This document shows positions 52,117 to 61,740 of a stretch of DNA of 64,000 bases, in pieces. A model generated the notes under the pieces. The model made no database searches and was not told where the DNA came from. It saw only the letters and a program-made list of their open reading frames with translations. The position numbers were made by a program, and so were the translations under genes. The first letter of the stretch is position 1. Each line of letters opens with the position of its first letter. The stretch is taken from assembly GCF_900230225.1 (NCBI RefSeq), contig NZ_OCNH01000003.1:930001-994000 (forward strand), given 5' to 3'. The stretch comes from Spirosoma fluviale (lineage in GTDB: Bacteria > Bacteroidota > Bacteroidia > Cytophagales > Spirosomataceae).

Positions 52117-54183
52117 ATGCGTCGACTTACACTCCTTGCTGTTTTCGTTAGTTTTTCACTTGTATCATTAGCCCAGACACCCGCCCCGTATGGTGCCGTT
52201 CCGTCGGCCCGTCAGCTTGCGTGGCATAAGCTCAAGTACTACGCCTTCGTTCATTTCAATATGAACACCTTCACCAATGAAGAGTGGGGGCATGGCACCG
52301 AAACCCCCGACCAATTCAACCCAACCCAACTCGATTGTCGGCAGTGGGCTAAAGTAGCGAAAGAAGCGGGTATGGAAGGGATTGTGATCACGGCCAAACA
52401 CCACGATGGCTTCTGCCTGTGGCCGTCGAAATACGCCGAACACTCGGTCAAAAACAGCAAATGGCGTGATGGGAAGGGCGATGTTTTGAAGGATTTATCG
52501 GAAGCCTGTAAAGAGTACGGCCTTAAGTTCGGTGTGTACCTGTCGCCCTGGGACCGTAACCACCCCGCCTACGGTACGCCGGAATACAACGAGGTATTCA
52601 AGAAAACCCTTCAGGAAGTGTTGACCCAGTACGGCGACGTATTTGAGGTCTGGTTCGACGGGGCAAATGGCGAAGGGCCGAACGGCAAAAAGCAGGTCTA
52701 TGACTGGCCCGGATTCATCGAGACGGTGCGAAAATACCAGCCCAACGCCGTTATCTTCAGCGATGCCGGTCCCGACATTCGATGGGTGGGCAACGAAGAC
52801 GGGTACGCGGGCGAAACCAACTGGAGCACCCTCAACCGCGATAAAGTTTACCCCGCTTACCCGAATTACTGGGAGTTGACGCTGGGTCATGAAGATGGCA
52901 CGCACTGGGTGCCTACCGAAGTGAACTGCTCCATCCGGCCGGGCTGGTACTACCACGCCAGCGAAGACAACAAAGTTAAATCACTGGAACACCTGGTCGA
53001 TATCTATTACAGCTCCATCGGGCGAAACGGCAACTGGCTCCTCAATCTGCCCGTCGACCGGCGGGGGCTGGTGCATGAAAACGATGTAAAGCAGCTCATG
53101 GCGCTGAAAGCGTATACCGACAAGGCCACGCATAACCTCGCCGGGGGCAAAAAGATCACCAGCAACAGCGTCTTCAGCAAGGCTCCTACTTTTGCCGCCA
53201 GCAACGTGCTCGATAACAGCCGGGATACCTACTGGGCTGCTGCTGAAGGCGCAAAACAGGCGACTCTCGACATTGACCTGGGCAAACCCACAACCCTGAA
53301 CCGCCTGCTGATTGAGGAATACATTGCGCTGGGGCAACGCGTGAAGAAGTTTTCGGTGGCAGCCTGGCAAAAAGATAGCTATCAGACCATTGCCAGCGGA
53401 ACGACCATCGGCAACCGGCGTATTCTGCGCTTCCCGACCGTAACGACCAGCAAAATCCGGGTGACCATCGACGAGTCGAAAGCGAGCCCGCTGATCCGGC
53501 ACATCGAAATGTACAACGCGCCCGAGTTGATCGTAACGCCCGTTATCAGCCGGAATAAAGAGGGCATGGTGACGATTGCCTGTCCGAAAACGACCGATCC
53601 GGTCATTACCTACACCCTCGATGGCTCGGAGCCCACGGCTCAAAGTCAGCGGTTTACCCAGGCCGTTGCCTTGCCGCAGGGTGGGGTGGTAAAAGCCCGC
53701 GCTTTCGTGGACAACATGAAAAAGGCGAGCAGCCCCGTAACGACCGAGTTTGATATCAGTTCCGCAAAATGGACGGTTATCTCAACCGGCGACGCATCGC
53801 CCAAAAAAGAAGCTGCCCGGCTGATCGACGGCAACGCGGACACCTTCTGGCAGCAACGCAAACAGCCCGAAAATCCGACATCGGTGGTGCTGGATTTAGG
53901 CGAGTCATTACCCTTGAAAGGATTCACGTACATGCCTCGTCAGGATGGGAAAAAGACGGGTATTGTGTATCGGTATGCCGTTTCGGTGAGTGAGGACGGC
54001 AAAACGTGGACCGGGCCGATCAGTCAGGGTGCGTTCAACAACATTAACAATAACCCCGTTGGGCAGGCGATTCGCTTCGACAAGCCTCAAACGGCCCGGT
54101 TCCTAAAGTTCGACGCTCTGGAAACAACCGAGGCCAGCGACGCCACTGTTTCCATTGCCGAGCTGGGTGTACTGACCCGCTGA
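52117..54183 (+). CDS. GH29 alpha-L-fucosidase with C-terminal carbohydrate-binding modules
   Basis: 688 residues with a Sec signal (about 1-20). The GH29 barrel (about 25-350) has HFNMNTFTNEEWGHGTE, AKHHDGFCLWPS and EVWFDGANGEG, with the nucleophile Asp181. Next come a discoidin-like (F5/8C) domain (about 350-470), a chitobiase C-terminal-like segment (PVITYTLDGSEPTAQSQ, about 490-540) and a second discoidin-like domain to the end. It removes alpha-linked fucose from glycans outside the cytoplasm. It is first in a GH29-GH20 unit (24-bp gap). Fucose linkage preference is not readable. Confidence 0.92.
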   Translation: MRRLTLLAVFVSFSLVSLAQTPAPYGAVPSARQLAWHKLKYYAFVHFNMNTFTNEEWGHGTETPDQFNPTQLDCRQWAKVAKEAGMEGIVITAKHHDGFCLWPSKYAEHSVKNSKWRDGKGDVLKDLSEACKEYGLKFGVYLSPWDRNHPAYGTPEYNEVFKKTLQEVLTQYGDVFEVWFDGANGEGPNGKKQVYDWPGFIETVRKYQPNAVIFSDAGPDIRWVGNEDGYAGETNWSTLNRDKVYPAYPNYWELTLGHEDGTHWVPTEVNCSIRPGWYYHASEDNKVKSLEHLVDIYYSSIGRNGNWLLNLPVDRRGLVHENDVKQLMALKAYTDKATHNLAGGKKITSNSVFSKAPTFAASNVLDNSRDTYWAAAEGAKQATLDIDLGKPTTLNRLLIEEYIALGQRVKKFSVAAWQKDSYQTIASGTTIGNRRILRFPTVTTSKIRVTIDESKASPLIRHIEMYNAPELIVTPVISRNKEGMVTIACPKTTDPVITYTLDGSEPTAQSQRFTQAVALPQGGVVKARAFVDNMKKASSPVTTEFDISSAKWTVISTGDASPKKEAARLIDGNADTFWQQRKQPENPTSVVLDLGESLPLKGFTYMPRQDGKKTGIVYRYAVSVSEDGKTWTGPISQGAFNNINNNPVGQAIRFDKPQTARFLKFDALETTEASDATVSIAELGVLTR

Positions 54184-54207
54184 TTTTCCTCACATAGATT
54201 TAATCGA

Positions 54208-56490
54208 ATGCAAATCAAACCGTTCGTTTTCATAGTCGGGCTTAGTTTGCTGATTACCAGTCATGGTCAATCGCAAACACCCGATCAATATCCCATTATC
54301 CCGTATCCAACTTCGCTCGTGCCGGGTCAGGGACAGTTTACTATCACCTCCAAAACCGCACTGGTTGTACAGGATGGCCGATTTGTCAACGAAGCCAGGC
54401 AACTACAACTGTTACTGAAACCAGCGGTAGGTAAGCCATTGCCCACGAGTGGGGGCACCGCGCAGATTGTGCTCAACTACGACCCGTCCATCACGGCCCC
54501 GGAAGGGTATCAACTTACCATCACGCCCAGGGCAGTAACCTTATCGGCTAAAGAGCCGGTGGGGATGTTTCGGGCCATTCAGACCATCCGGCAGTTGTTG
54601 CCGGTGAGCATCGAGCAAAAAAAGGCGACTGGTGCGCTAACCCTCCCGGCGGTGCAAATCCGCGACCAGCCCGCCTATGCCTGGCGGGGTATGCACCTCG
54701 ACGTGTCGCGGCACTTTTTCTCGATGGATTACCTGCACAAATTCGTTGACCTGCTGGCTCTTTACAAGTTCAATAAATTTCACCTGCACCTCACCGACGA
54801 TCAGGGCTGGCGGCTGGAGATAAAGGCATATCCCAAACTAACCAGCGAAGGTGCCTGGCGGACGTTTAACAATCAGGATTCGGTGGTGCTGAAACGGGCC
54901 GCCACAAACCCCGACTTCAACCTGCCGAAGCAATACCTGCGGCAGAAAGAGGGGAAAACGCAGTACGGCGGGTTCTATACCCAAGACCAGATGCGAGAAC
55001 TCATTGCGTACGCAACCGCCCGTCATATCGAGATTATTCCGGAAATCGACATGCCCGGTCACCTGACGGCGGCCATTAGGGCGTACCCGTTTCTGAGTTG
55101 TACGGGGCAGGAAGGCTGGGGCAAAACGTTTTCGGTGCCCATCTGCCCCTGCAACGAACCTACCTACACCTTTACCGAAACCGTGCTGAGCGAAGTGGCC
55201 GCGCTGTTTCCAAGCCAGTACATGCACATCGGGGCCGACGAAGTGGAGAAATCGACCTGGGCGCAGTCGACGGCCTGTCAGACGTTGATGAAGCGGGAAG
55301 GAATCAACAGCGTGGAAGAACTGCAAAGTTATTTCGTACACCGAACCGAGAAATTCCTGCTGTCGAAAGGGAAAAAGCTGATGGTCTGGGACGACGCGCT
55401 GGAAGGCGGACTGGCACCATCGGCCACGGTCATGTACTGGCGCAGTTGGGTGGCCGACGCACCTGTAAAAGCGGTTCGGAATGGGAATTCGGTGGTGATG
55501 ACGCCCGTTAATACCCTCTATTTCGATGTGCTGCCCGATAAGAATTCGCTCGCGAATGTCTACCAGTTTAACCCCGTTCCGGCCGGATTAACCCCCGCCG
55601 AAGCGACATCCATTCAGGGCGCTCAGGCCAACACCTGGACGGAGTATATCCCGTCCGAAAATCGGGTCGATTATATGGTGATGCCCCGCATGACGGCATT
55701 GGCCGAACGACTATGGACCAATCAGAGTCAATACGACGCCTACCGGCAGCGCCTGAACCGGCACTACCCGCGTCTGGATGCGCTGGAGGTGCATTACCGT
55801 GTGCCCGATCTGAGCGGCTTTGCCGAAGAGAACGTATTTACAGACCAGATCGCCCTGCACATTCGCAAACCAACGGATAATCTGGTTGTTCGTTACACCA
55901 TCGATGGCAGTTTGCCGGATGCTGCGTCGGTGGTGCTGCCCGAGTCGTTGCTGATCAGTCAGCCGACGACGGTGAAGCTGGCGGCTTTCACAAACAGTGG
56001 CTTACAGGGCGATGTGTATACACTAAAGTATCAGTCGCAATCCCTGGCGGAGCCGGTGCCGGTATCGTCCGTTAAAGCCGGGCTGATGAGTACCTATGTG
56101 AAGGGACAATTCAGGAACATAGCCGCCATGTTAAAGGCAACGGCTTCCGATTCGGTTGTGGTGAATCAGGTAAAAGTGCCGGACATGGCCACAGCGGGTG
56201 GTTTCGGGGTTCGGTTCCGGGGCTATATAACCGTTCCGGCTACAGGTATTTACAGTTTTTTTCTGGTTGCGGATGATGGGGGCGTGCTGCGCATTGCCAA
56301 CCGAACGGTCATCGACAACGATGGCAATCACGGTCCTATCGAAAAAAGCGGACAGGTGGCGCTGAAGCAGGGCACGCATCCCTTCGCCCTCGACTTTATC
56401 GAAGCGGGTGGGGGCTACACGCTGAAGCTATTCTACAGCCGTGACGGTGCCGAACCACAACCCGTACCAGCCAACTGGTTCGGGCATTGA
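54208..56490 (+). CDS. GH20 beta-N-acetylhexosaminidase with PA14 domain
   Basis: 760 residues with a Sec signal (about 1-20). An N-terminal GH20b domain (about 25-150) precedes the catalytic barrel. HLHLTDDQGWRLEIKAYPKL and EIDMPGHLTAAIRAYP lead to HIGADEVEKSTW, where Asp344-Glu345 is the substrate-assisted catalytic pair. A chitobiase C-terminal-like segment (YTIDGSLPDAASVV, about 575) and a PA14 domain (about 610-750, GVRFRGYITVPATGIYSFFLVADDGG) follow. It removes terminal GlcNAc or GalNAc. It probably shares a transcript with the fucosidase. Confidence 0.94.
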   Translation: MQIKPFVFIVGLSLLITSHGQSQTPDQYPIIPYPTSLVPGQGQFTITSKTALVVQDGRFVNEARQLQLLLKPAVGKPLPTSGGTAQIVLNYDPSITAPEGYQLTITPRAVTLSAKEPVGMFRAIQTIRQLLPVSIEQKKATGALTLPAVQIRDQPAYAWRGMHLDVSRHFFSMDYLHKFVDLLALYKFNKFHLHLTDDQGWRLEIKAYPKLTSEGAWRTFNNQDSVVLKRAATNPDFNLPKQYLRQKEGKTQYGGFYTQDQMRELIAYATARHIEIIPEIDMPGHLTAAIRAYPFLSCTGQEGWGKTFSVPICPCNEPTYTFTETVLSEVAALFPSQYMHIGADEVEKSTWAQSTACQTLMKREGINSVEELQSYFVHRTEKFLLSKGKKLMVWDDALEGGLAPSATVMYWRSWVADAPVKAVRNGNSVVMTPVNTLYFDVLPDKNSLANVYQFNPVPAGLTPAEATSIQGAQANTWTEYIPSENRVDYMVMPRMTALAERLWTNQSQYDAYRQRLNRHYPRLDALEVHYRVPDLSGFAEENVFTDQIALHIRKPTDNLVVRYTIDGSLPDAASVVLPESLLISQPTTVKLAAFTNSGLQGDVYTLKYQSQSLAEPVPVSSVKAGLMSTYVKGQFRNIAAMLKATASDSVVVNQVKVPDMATAGGFGVRFRGYITVPATGIYSFFLVADDGGVLRIANRTVIDNDGNHGPIEKSGQVALKQGTHPFALDFIEAGGGYTLKLFYSRDGAEPQPVPANWFGH

Positions 56491-56494
56491 TGTA

Positions 56495-56567
56495 TGTATG
56501 TCTGGGCCAAGCTCCAGCTTGGCCATCGACTTGTAACGGCCAGGCTGGAGCTTGGCCCAGACATACA
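56495..56567. repeat. Inverted repeat with self-palindromic arms after the GH20 gene
   Basis: The arms at 56495-56524 and 56538-56567 match at 29 of 30 positions; each contains GGCCAAGCT...AGCTTGGCC. It probably terminates the GH29-GH20 transcript. Confidence 0.85.
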
Positions 56568-56623
56568 GTGGTGTCAGCTTGAAAAAGCTACGTTGTATAG
56601 GTAGCTCTGGCATAGGCCAACTA

Positions 56624-56782
56624 GCCCTGTAAGGGCGGCCTGTCGATAGGTATGAGCGCCCATGCCTTGCCTGAAGCGCCGTAGGTGCGACCTATATGAA
56701 CTGAACTGGATCAGGTCGCACCTACGGCGCTTTCCAGATATATAATTCGCTCTTTTCTATTGACAGGTCGCCCATACAGGGC
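56624..56782. repeat. Two nested inverted repeats before the GH92 gene
   Basis: An outer pair (56624-56644 with 56762-56782, 19 of 21 matching) ends in a T-run. It encloses a perfect 19-nt pair (56675-56693 with 56713-56731) whose arms contain AGGT...ACCT. Together with 56495-56567 they fill the 56491-56878 gap. Confidence 0.85.
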
Positions 56783-56878
56783 TTTTTTGTAAGGAAAAGA
56801 GTTTACAACGTAGGTTGAAGAACCCTACATCACAACTACCCCACACCACTACATTACAAAGCCAATTCTAAGAACTTT

Positions 56879-59173
56879 ATGCGCTTATCCTCTTTGCATT
56901 CAACCGTCAACTACCTCTCTTCGCTAACCCTCGCTGTTGGGTTATTGCTACCGTTAGCCGGTAGAAGTCAGTCGACTACCGTTCCCAAAGCGGCAACCGG
57001 CCTGACCCGTTACGTCGACCCATTTATTGGAACGGGGTTTCACGGACACGTTTTCATGGGAGCCAATGTACCGTTCGGGGCCGTTCAGCTTGGGCCTACC
57101 CAGATGTCGCAGGGGTGGGACTGGTGTTCGGGCTACCATTATTCTGACTCCCTGATTGTCGGGTTTGCGCATACGCACCTCAACGGAACGGGCATCGGCG
57201 ATCTGGGCGATGTACAGATCATGCCCACAACCGGGCCTGTCAAGCTCAGCCGGGGCAACACTAAAGACAGCCAGAGCGGCTACGCATCCCGCTTTTCGCA
57301 TACGCAGGAAACGGCTCGGCCGGGCTACTACGCCGTAAAACTACAGCGGTACAACATCGACGTTGCGTTGACGGCTACCGAGCGGGTGGGGCTGCATCAG
57401 TACACCTTCCCCAGAAGCAGCGACGCCCACATTGTAATCGACCTGGGCGAAGGCGTGGGCGATAGACCCATCGAAACCTATCTGGAGAAGCTGAATGATT
57501 CCACCCTCGTCGGCTACCGTTTTTCCAAAGGCTGGGCTCCCGACCAGCGGCTTTATTTCGCCATTATTTTTGCCAAACCCATTCAGCAACTAGCGCTCTA
57601 TACCGACCAGACTCCGGCAACGGGCACATCAGCAAAAAGCAATCGGGTGAAGGGCGTGGTGAGTTTCGCTACTCAGGCCAACGAAAAGGTGCTCGTGAAG
57701 GTCGGCATTTCGCCTGTTAGCTCCGTTAATGCGCTGGCTAACATTCGGGCTGAGCTACCACACTGGAATTTTGCGAAAGTGGCGCAGGATGCCGATGCGG
57801 CCTGGAACCGGGAGTTGAACAAAATTTCGGTCAAGACGAAAGATCAGAACCGGCTGAAAATCTTTTACACCGCCCTGTTTCATACGCAGGTAGCCCCGTC
57901 GCTGTTCAACGATCACAACGGCGATTATCGCGGTACGGACAAGCAGGTGTATCCGAAGGCTTCGTTCAAAAACATGACGACGTTTTCGCTCTGGGACACC
58001 TACCGGAGTGCCCACCCGCTGTTCACGCTGACCCAGCCCCGGCGCGTGGCCGACATGATCAATTCCATGCTGGCCATCTTCGATCAGCAGGGAAAACTGC
58101 CCGTCTGGCATCTGGTGGGTAACGAAACGAACACCATGCCCGGTAACGGCGCCATGCCCGTTATTGCCGATGCCTGTCTGAAAGGCATTGCCGGTATCGA
58201 CGTCAATCGGGCCTTCAATGCTATGAAGACAAGCGCCATGCTGGACGAACGGGGGCTGAAATTCGTAAAGTCGACAGGCTATATCCCTGCTGATACCCTG
58301 GTGGAGAGTGTAGCCAGAGGACTCGAATACGCCATTGATGACTGGGCTCTTGCGCAGGTAGCGAAGAAGCTGGGGAAAGAGACCGACTATGCCTATTTCA
58401 GCAAGCGGGCCAAGGCCTACCAGCAGTATTTCGATCCGAAAATCCGGTTCATGCGCGGGCGCGTGTCGGACAACGAACGCCGGACGCCCTTCAGTCCGCT
58501 GGTATCCCGGCACATGAAAGATGATTTTGCCGAAGGCAACAGCTGGCAATACACCTGGCTGGTGCCTCACGATGTGGAAGGTCTGATTTCGCTATTCTCG
58601 GGCGAGAAAGCGTTCACGCAGAAGCTGGACTCTCTGTTTGTGGTCCACGGCGACATGGGCAGCGAAGCCTCCAACGATATTACCGGATTGATCGGGCAAT
58701 ATGCGCACGGCAACGAGCCAAGTCACCACATCACCTACCTGTATGGGTATGTGGGTCAGCCCTGGAAAACGGCGGATAAGGTGCGTTATATCCTCGATAG
58801 TCTGTACACCACCCGACCCGACGGTCTGATTGGCAATGAAGACGTGGGGCAGATGTCGGCCTGGTACGTGCTCTCGGCTATGGGTTTTTACCCGGTCAAC
58901 CCGGCCAATGGGGCCTATGTATTTGGCAGCCCGGTCTTTGATGACGTTACGCTCAATCTGGAAAACGGCAAATCGTTTCAGATAAAAACGGTCAACAACA
59001 GCGCCAGGAACCGGTACATCAAGCGCATCCTGCTGAATGGAAAACCGTATACCAACGCTTATTTGCTCCACCAGACCATCCTGAACGGCGGAACGCTGAC
59101 CATCGACATGGACAATAAACCAAGCGCCAGTTGGGGCATCCGACCCGAAGATCGGGCCAGGTCGGTGTATTGA
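56879..59173 (+). CDS. GH92 alpha-mannosidase
   Basis: 764 residues with a Sec signal (about 1-31). The N-terminal GH92 sandwich opens TRYVDPFIGTGFHGHVFMGANVPFG and QLGPTQMSQGWDWCSGYHYSD with TGIGDLGDVQIMP. The catalytic (alpha/alpha)6 domain includes SLWDTYRSAHPLFTLTQP and GNEDVGQMSAWYVLSAMGFYPV, with the acid/base residues. Calcium-dependent GH92 enzymes trim alpha-1,2- or alpha-1,3-linked mannose from N-glycans, outside the cytoplasm. With GH20 and GH29 upstream it makes a set that could remove outer fucose, GlcNAc and mannose. Confidence 0.95.
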   Translation: MRLSSLHSTVNYLSSLTLAVGLLLPLAGRSQSTTVPKAATGLTRYVDPFIGTGFHGHVFMGANVPFGAVQLGPTQMSQGWDWCSGYHYSDSLIVGFAHTHLNGTGIGDLGDVQIMPTTGPVKLSRGNTKDSQSGYASRFSHTQETARPGYYAVKLQRYNIDVALTATERVGLHQYTFPRSSDAHIVIDLGEGVGDRPIETYLEKLNDSTLVGYRFSKGWAPDQRLYFAIIFAKPIQQLALYTDQTPATGTSAKSNRVKGVVSFATQANEKVLVKVGISPVSSVNALANIRAELPHWNFAKVAQDADAAWNRELNKISVKTKDQNRLKIFYTALFHTQVAPSLFNDHNGDYRGTDKQVYPKASFKNMTTFSLWDTYRSAHPLFTLTQPRRVADMINSMLAIFDQQGKLPVWHLVGNETNTMPGNGAMPVIADACLKGIAGIDVNRAFNAMKTSAMLDERGLKFVKSTGYIPADTLVESVARGLEYAIDDWALAQVAKKLGKETDYAYFSKRAKAYQQYFDPKIRFMRGRVSDNERRTPFSPLVSRHMKDDFAEGNSWQYTWLVPHDVEGLISLFSGEKAFTQKLDSLFVVHGDMGSEASNDITGLIGQYAHGNEPSHHITYLYGYVGQPWKTADKVRYILDSLYTTRPDGLIGNEDVGQMSAWYVLSAMGFYPVNPANGAYVFGSPVFDDVTLNLENGKSFQIKTVNNSARNRYIKRILLNGKPYTNAYLLHQTILNGGTLTIDMDNKPSASWGIRPEDRARSVY

Positions 59174-59268
59174 GGGCGGCTGTAGAACAAACCTGACAAT
59201 AGGTATTAAATCAACTTGGCGGGCTTTGATTGTCTTCTAATGGCTCATCTAACCAACGCCACAACTAA

Positions 59269-60165
59269 ATGCGTAACAATCGTATGATAAAAGTAATGTT
59301 TCTGTTTTTTCTGACCCTTCTTGGGTTCTCGTCGGTGAGAGCTGAGGTTATCAGTGATTCTGTACTGATTGAGGGCCACTATCGGTCGTTTCATTACAAC
59401 AATGTTCCCGCAGCGTCGGTCAATCGGTCGGGGCTGATTTTTGTGCTGCATGGGTCCGGGGGGGATGGTAAAAGGTTGATGAAGGCCGCTGCGAAGATGG
59501 AGCAACAGGCCAATGCCGAGAATATGCTGGTCATTTACCCGGATGGCTACAAACGGTACTGGAACGAATGCCGGAAAGCCTCTCCGGCGGAGGCCAACGT
59601 CGAAAATGTCAATGAGCAGGCATTCTTCGAGGGAATGATTCAGTACTTCGCGAAACGGTGTAAGATTAACCGGAACCATGTGTTTGCCGTGGGTACTTCC
59701 GGCGGAGGGCATATGGCCTATAAACTGGCCCTGACCATGCCGCGTACGTTTCGGGCCATCACGGCCATCATCGCCAATTTGCCCGATACAACCAATCTTG
59801 ACTGTACGCCATCCGGCAAAGCCGTGCCGGTTATGATCGTCAACGGCACACTGGATAAGACAAATCCGTACGAGGGTGGCGTTGTCGTTCTGGGCAAAAA
59901 CATGACTATGGGGGCCGTTCGCTCCACCGACCGTACGCTGGCGTACTGGGCCGAACTGGCTCGGTATAAAGGCAGACCAACTCAGGAGAACCTGCCTGAT
60001 ACCGACCCCGCCGACGGTAAAACCATCGAACGGTACACCTATAAAGAAAAGGGAAAGCCCGAAATTGTGCTTTTAAAGGTGATTGGCGGAAAACACGACT
60101 ACCCCAACGATATTGACGTCCATGTAGAGGCCCTGCGGTTTTTTATGCGGCAGGTAATTGACTAG
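59269..60165 (+). CDS. Secreted esterase of the PHB-depolymerase/feruloyl-esterase (LpqC) type
   Basis: 298 residues, start at 59269 or at the second Met (59284); both leave a hydrophobic signal. The alpha/beta-hydrolase motifs are FVLHGSGGDGKRLMKAAAKMEQQA (oxyanion), FAVGTSGGGHMAYKLAL (nucleophile Ser in GTSGG) and a late GGKHDYP (His). Such enzymes cleave ester bonds on polysaccharide decorations or polyhydroxybutyrate. Placement directly after the glycosidases suggests deacetylation or deferuloylation of a glycan, an inference only. Confidence 0.82.
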   Translation: MRNNRMIKVMFLFFLTLLGFSSVRAEVISDSVLIEGHYRSFHYNNVPAASVNRSGLIFVLHGSGGDGKRLMKAAAKMEQQANAENMLVIYPDGYKRYWNECRKASPAEANVENVNEQAFFEGMIQYFAKRCKINRNHVFAVGTSGGGHMAYKLALTMPRTFRAITAIIANLPDTTNLDCTPSGKAVPVMIVNGTLDKTNPYEGGVVVLGKNMTMGAVRSTDRTLAYWAELARYKGRPTQENLPDTDPADGKTIERYTYKEKGKPEIVLLKVIGGKHDYPNDIDVHVEALRFFMRQVID

Positions 60166-60268
60166 TTTCGTGGTACCAAACCGGCGACCGGCGTTCCGGC
60201 GTTCCGGTTCGGAGTGGAGTCAACAGGGATAAGCCCGGCCAGAACGGTCGGTACGACAATTCAGTATA

Positions 60269-61291
60269 ATGCAAATTGGCATAGATAGTTTCGCGGCCAA
60301 AGGCCGACAGGAGGGGAGCCCGTCCATCAACAGTGATGCGGCTTCATTGAATCAGCTACTCGACCGAATTGAGCGGGCCGATCAGGTGGGGCTGGCTGTT
60401 TTTGGTATTGGCGAACACCACCGCCCGGAATTTCTCGACTCTGCCCCTACGCTGATTCTGGCCGCTGCCGCAGCCCGAACCCGCCAAATTCGGCTGACCA
60501 GCGCCGTAACGGTGTTGAGTGCTGCCGATCCCGTTCGCGTATTTCAGCAGTTTTCTACCCTTGACCTTATTTCCAACGGGCGGGCCGAACTCGTGGTTGG
60601 GCGTGGTTCCTTTACGGAAGCTTTTCCGCTGTTTGGCCTGAAACTTAAGGATTACGATGCGCTTTTCTCAGAAAAGCTCGACTTGCTGCTCGCCATTCGG
60701 GATAATGAGTTCGTTACCTGGTCGGGGCAGTTCCGCCCGGCCCTCAACGGAGAGGGGATTTACCCAAGACCCATCCAAAACCCATTACCCATCTGGCTGG
60801 GCGTTGGCGGAACTCCGCAGTCGTTCGTGCGGGCCGGTATGCTGGGACTGCCGCTTATGGTAGCGGTAATTGGGGGCGAAACCCACCGTTTCCGGCCCCT
60901 GGTTGACCTGTATCGGGAAGCGGGTCGGCGGGCGGGTCATTCGCCGGAGCAGCTACAGGTAGGACTTCACTCGCTGGGGTACGTAGCTGCCACCACCGAA
61001 GGCGCTATGGCTGATTTTTATCCGGGCTATGCCGCAACGTTCACTAAAATTGGCCGGGAGCGGGGATGGCCACCCGTCACGAAGGCACATTTCGACGCGT
61101 TGGCAGGTAAGCAGGGTGCTTTGCTGGTGGGTAGCCCCGAAGAAGTGGCGCAAAAGATTTTACGGCATAGTGAGGCTCTGGGCGGGATTTCGAGGGTTAC
61201 GTTTCAGATGGACAGCGCGGAGTTATCGCACGAAAAACTTATGTCGTCCATCGAATTGCTTGGAACGCATGTGAGGCCGCTACTTCAATAG
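60269..61291 (+). CDS. LLM-class flavin-dependent oxidoreductase
   Basis: 340 residues. The luciferase-like barrel has ADQVGLAVFGIGEHHRPEF, RTRQIRLTSAVTVLSAADPVRVFQQFSTLDLIS, RAELVVGRGSF and a late SPEEVAQKILRH. This group uses FMNH2 to oxidise small organic molecules (monooxygenase activity on alkanesulfonates, aldehydes or others). The substrate is unknown. It has no signal peptide. It is followed by a small hypothetical protein and a TetR regulator, with which it may form a unit. Confidence 0.9.
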   Translation: MQIGIDSFAAKGRQEGSPSINSDAASLNQLLDRIERADQVGLAVFGIGEHHRPEFLDSAPTLILAAAAARTRQIRLTSAVTVLSAADPVRVFQQFSTLDLISNGRAELVVGRGSFTEAFPLFGLKLKDYDALFSEKLDLLLAIRDNEFVTWSGQFRPALNGEGIYPRPIQNPLPIWLGVGGTPQSFVRAGMLGLPLMVAVIGGETHRFRPLVDLYREAGRRAGHSPEQLQVGLHSLGYVAATTEGAMADFYPGYAATFTKIGRERGWPPVTKAHFDALAGKQGALLVGSPEEVAQKILRHSEALGGISRVTFQMDSAELSHEKLMSSIELLGTHVRPLLQ

Positions 61292-61374
61292 TTTTTTACG
61301 GAAAAAGTGGCTTTAACGCACAGATCATTATACATTCGTTCTAACGAACTCAGGATCAACCTTGCTTAAGCGTT

Positions 61375-61734
61375 ATGAAGCCACTCTTTACTATGGACAA
61401 GGCGGCTTATGCCAACCTGCTTACGGGTCTCAATAGCCTCCACTTTACGGAGCGGAAAGGAAACCTGACCGATTTTCGGCTGTATTACGATGATTTGTGG
61501 TTGTCGGATACAGCGGTGATCGAGAACCTGCGTCTGCACCGGGGGGAGTGGGAGGTGGAGTTGATCTTTGCGCATACGGCTAATCCCCTTAAGTTCATCA
61601 AACGACGGATCACCTCGCATTCCTGTCCAAAACGGGCCGCGCAGCAAGCGCATTTTATGCGTCGGTTAGCGGCCAAAGACCAGCGTGGTACGCTCTCCGT
61701 CTCGGCCGATCAATTGAATACCTGCCTGAATTAA
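61375..61734 (+). CDS. Small hypothetical protein next to a TetR gene
   Basis: 119 residues, no signal, no recognised family. It reads like a globular alpha/beta protein (LHFTERKGNLTDFRLYYDDLW, RGEWEVELIFAHTANPLKFIKRRITSH) with one Cys in SHSCPKRAAQQ. It ends 6 bp before the TetR start, so the two are probably coexpressed. The codon use is like its neighbours. A regulatory or flavin-partner role is speculation. Confidence 0.55.
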   Translation: MKPLFTMDKAAYANLLTGLNSLHFTERKGNLTDFRLYYDDLWLSDTAVIENLRLHRGEWEVELIFAHTANPLKFIKRRITSHSCPKRAAQQAHFMRRLAAKDQRGTLSVSADQLNTCLN

Positions 61735-61740
61735 TCAACT

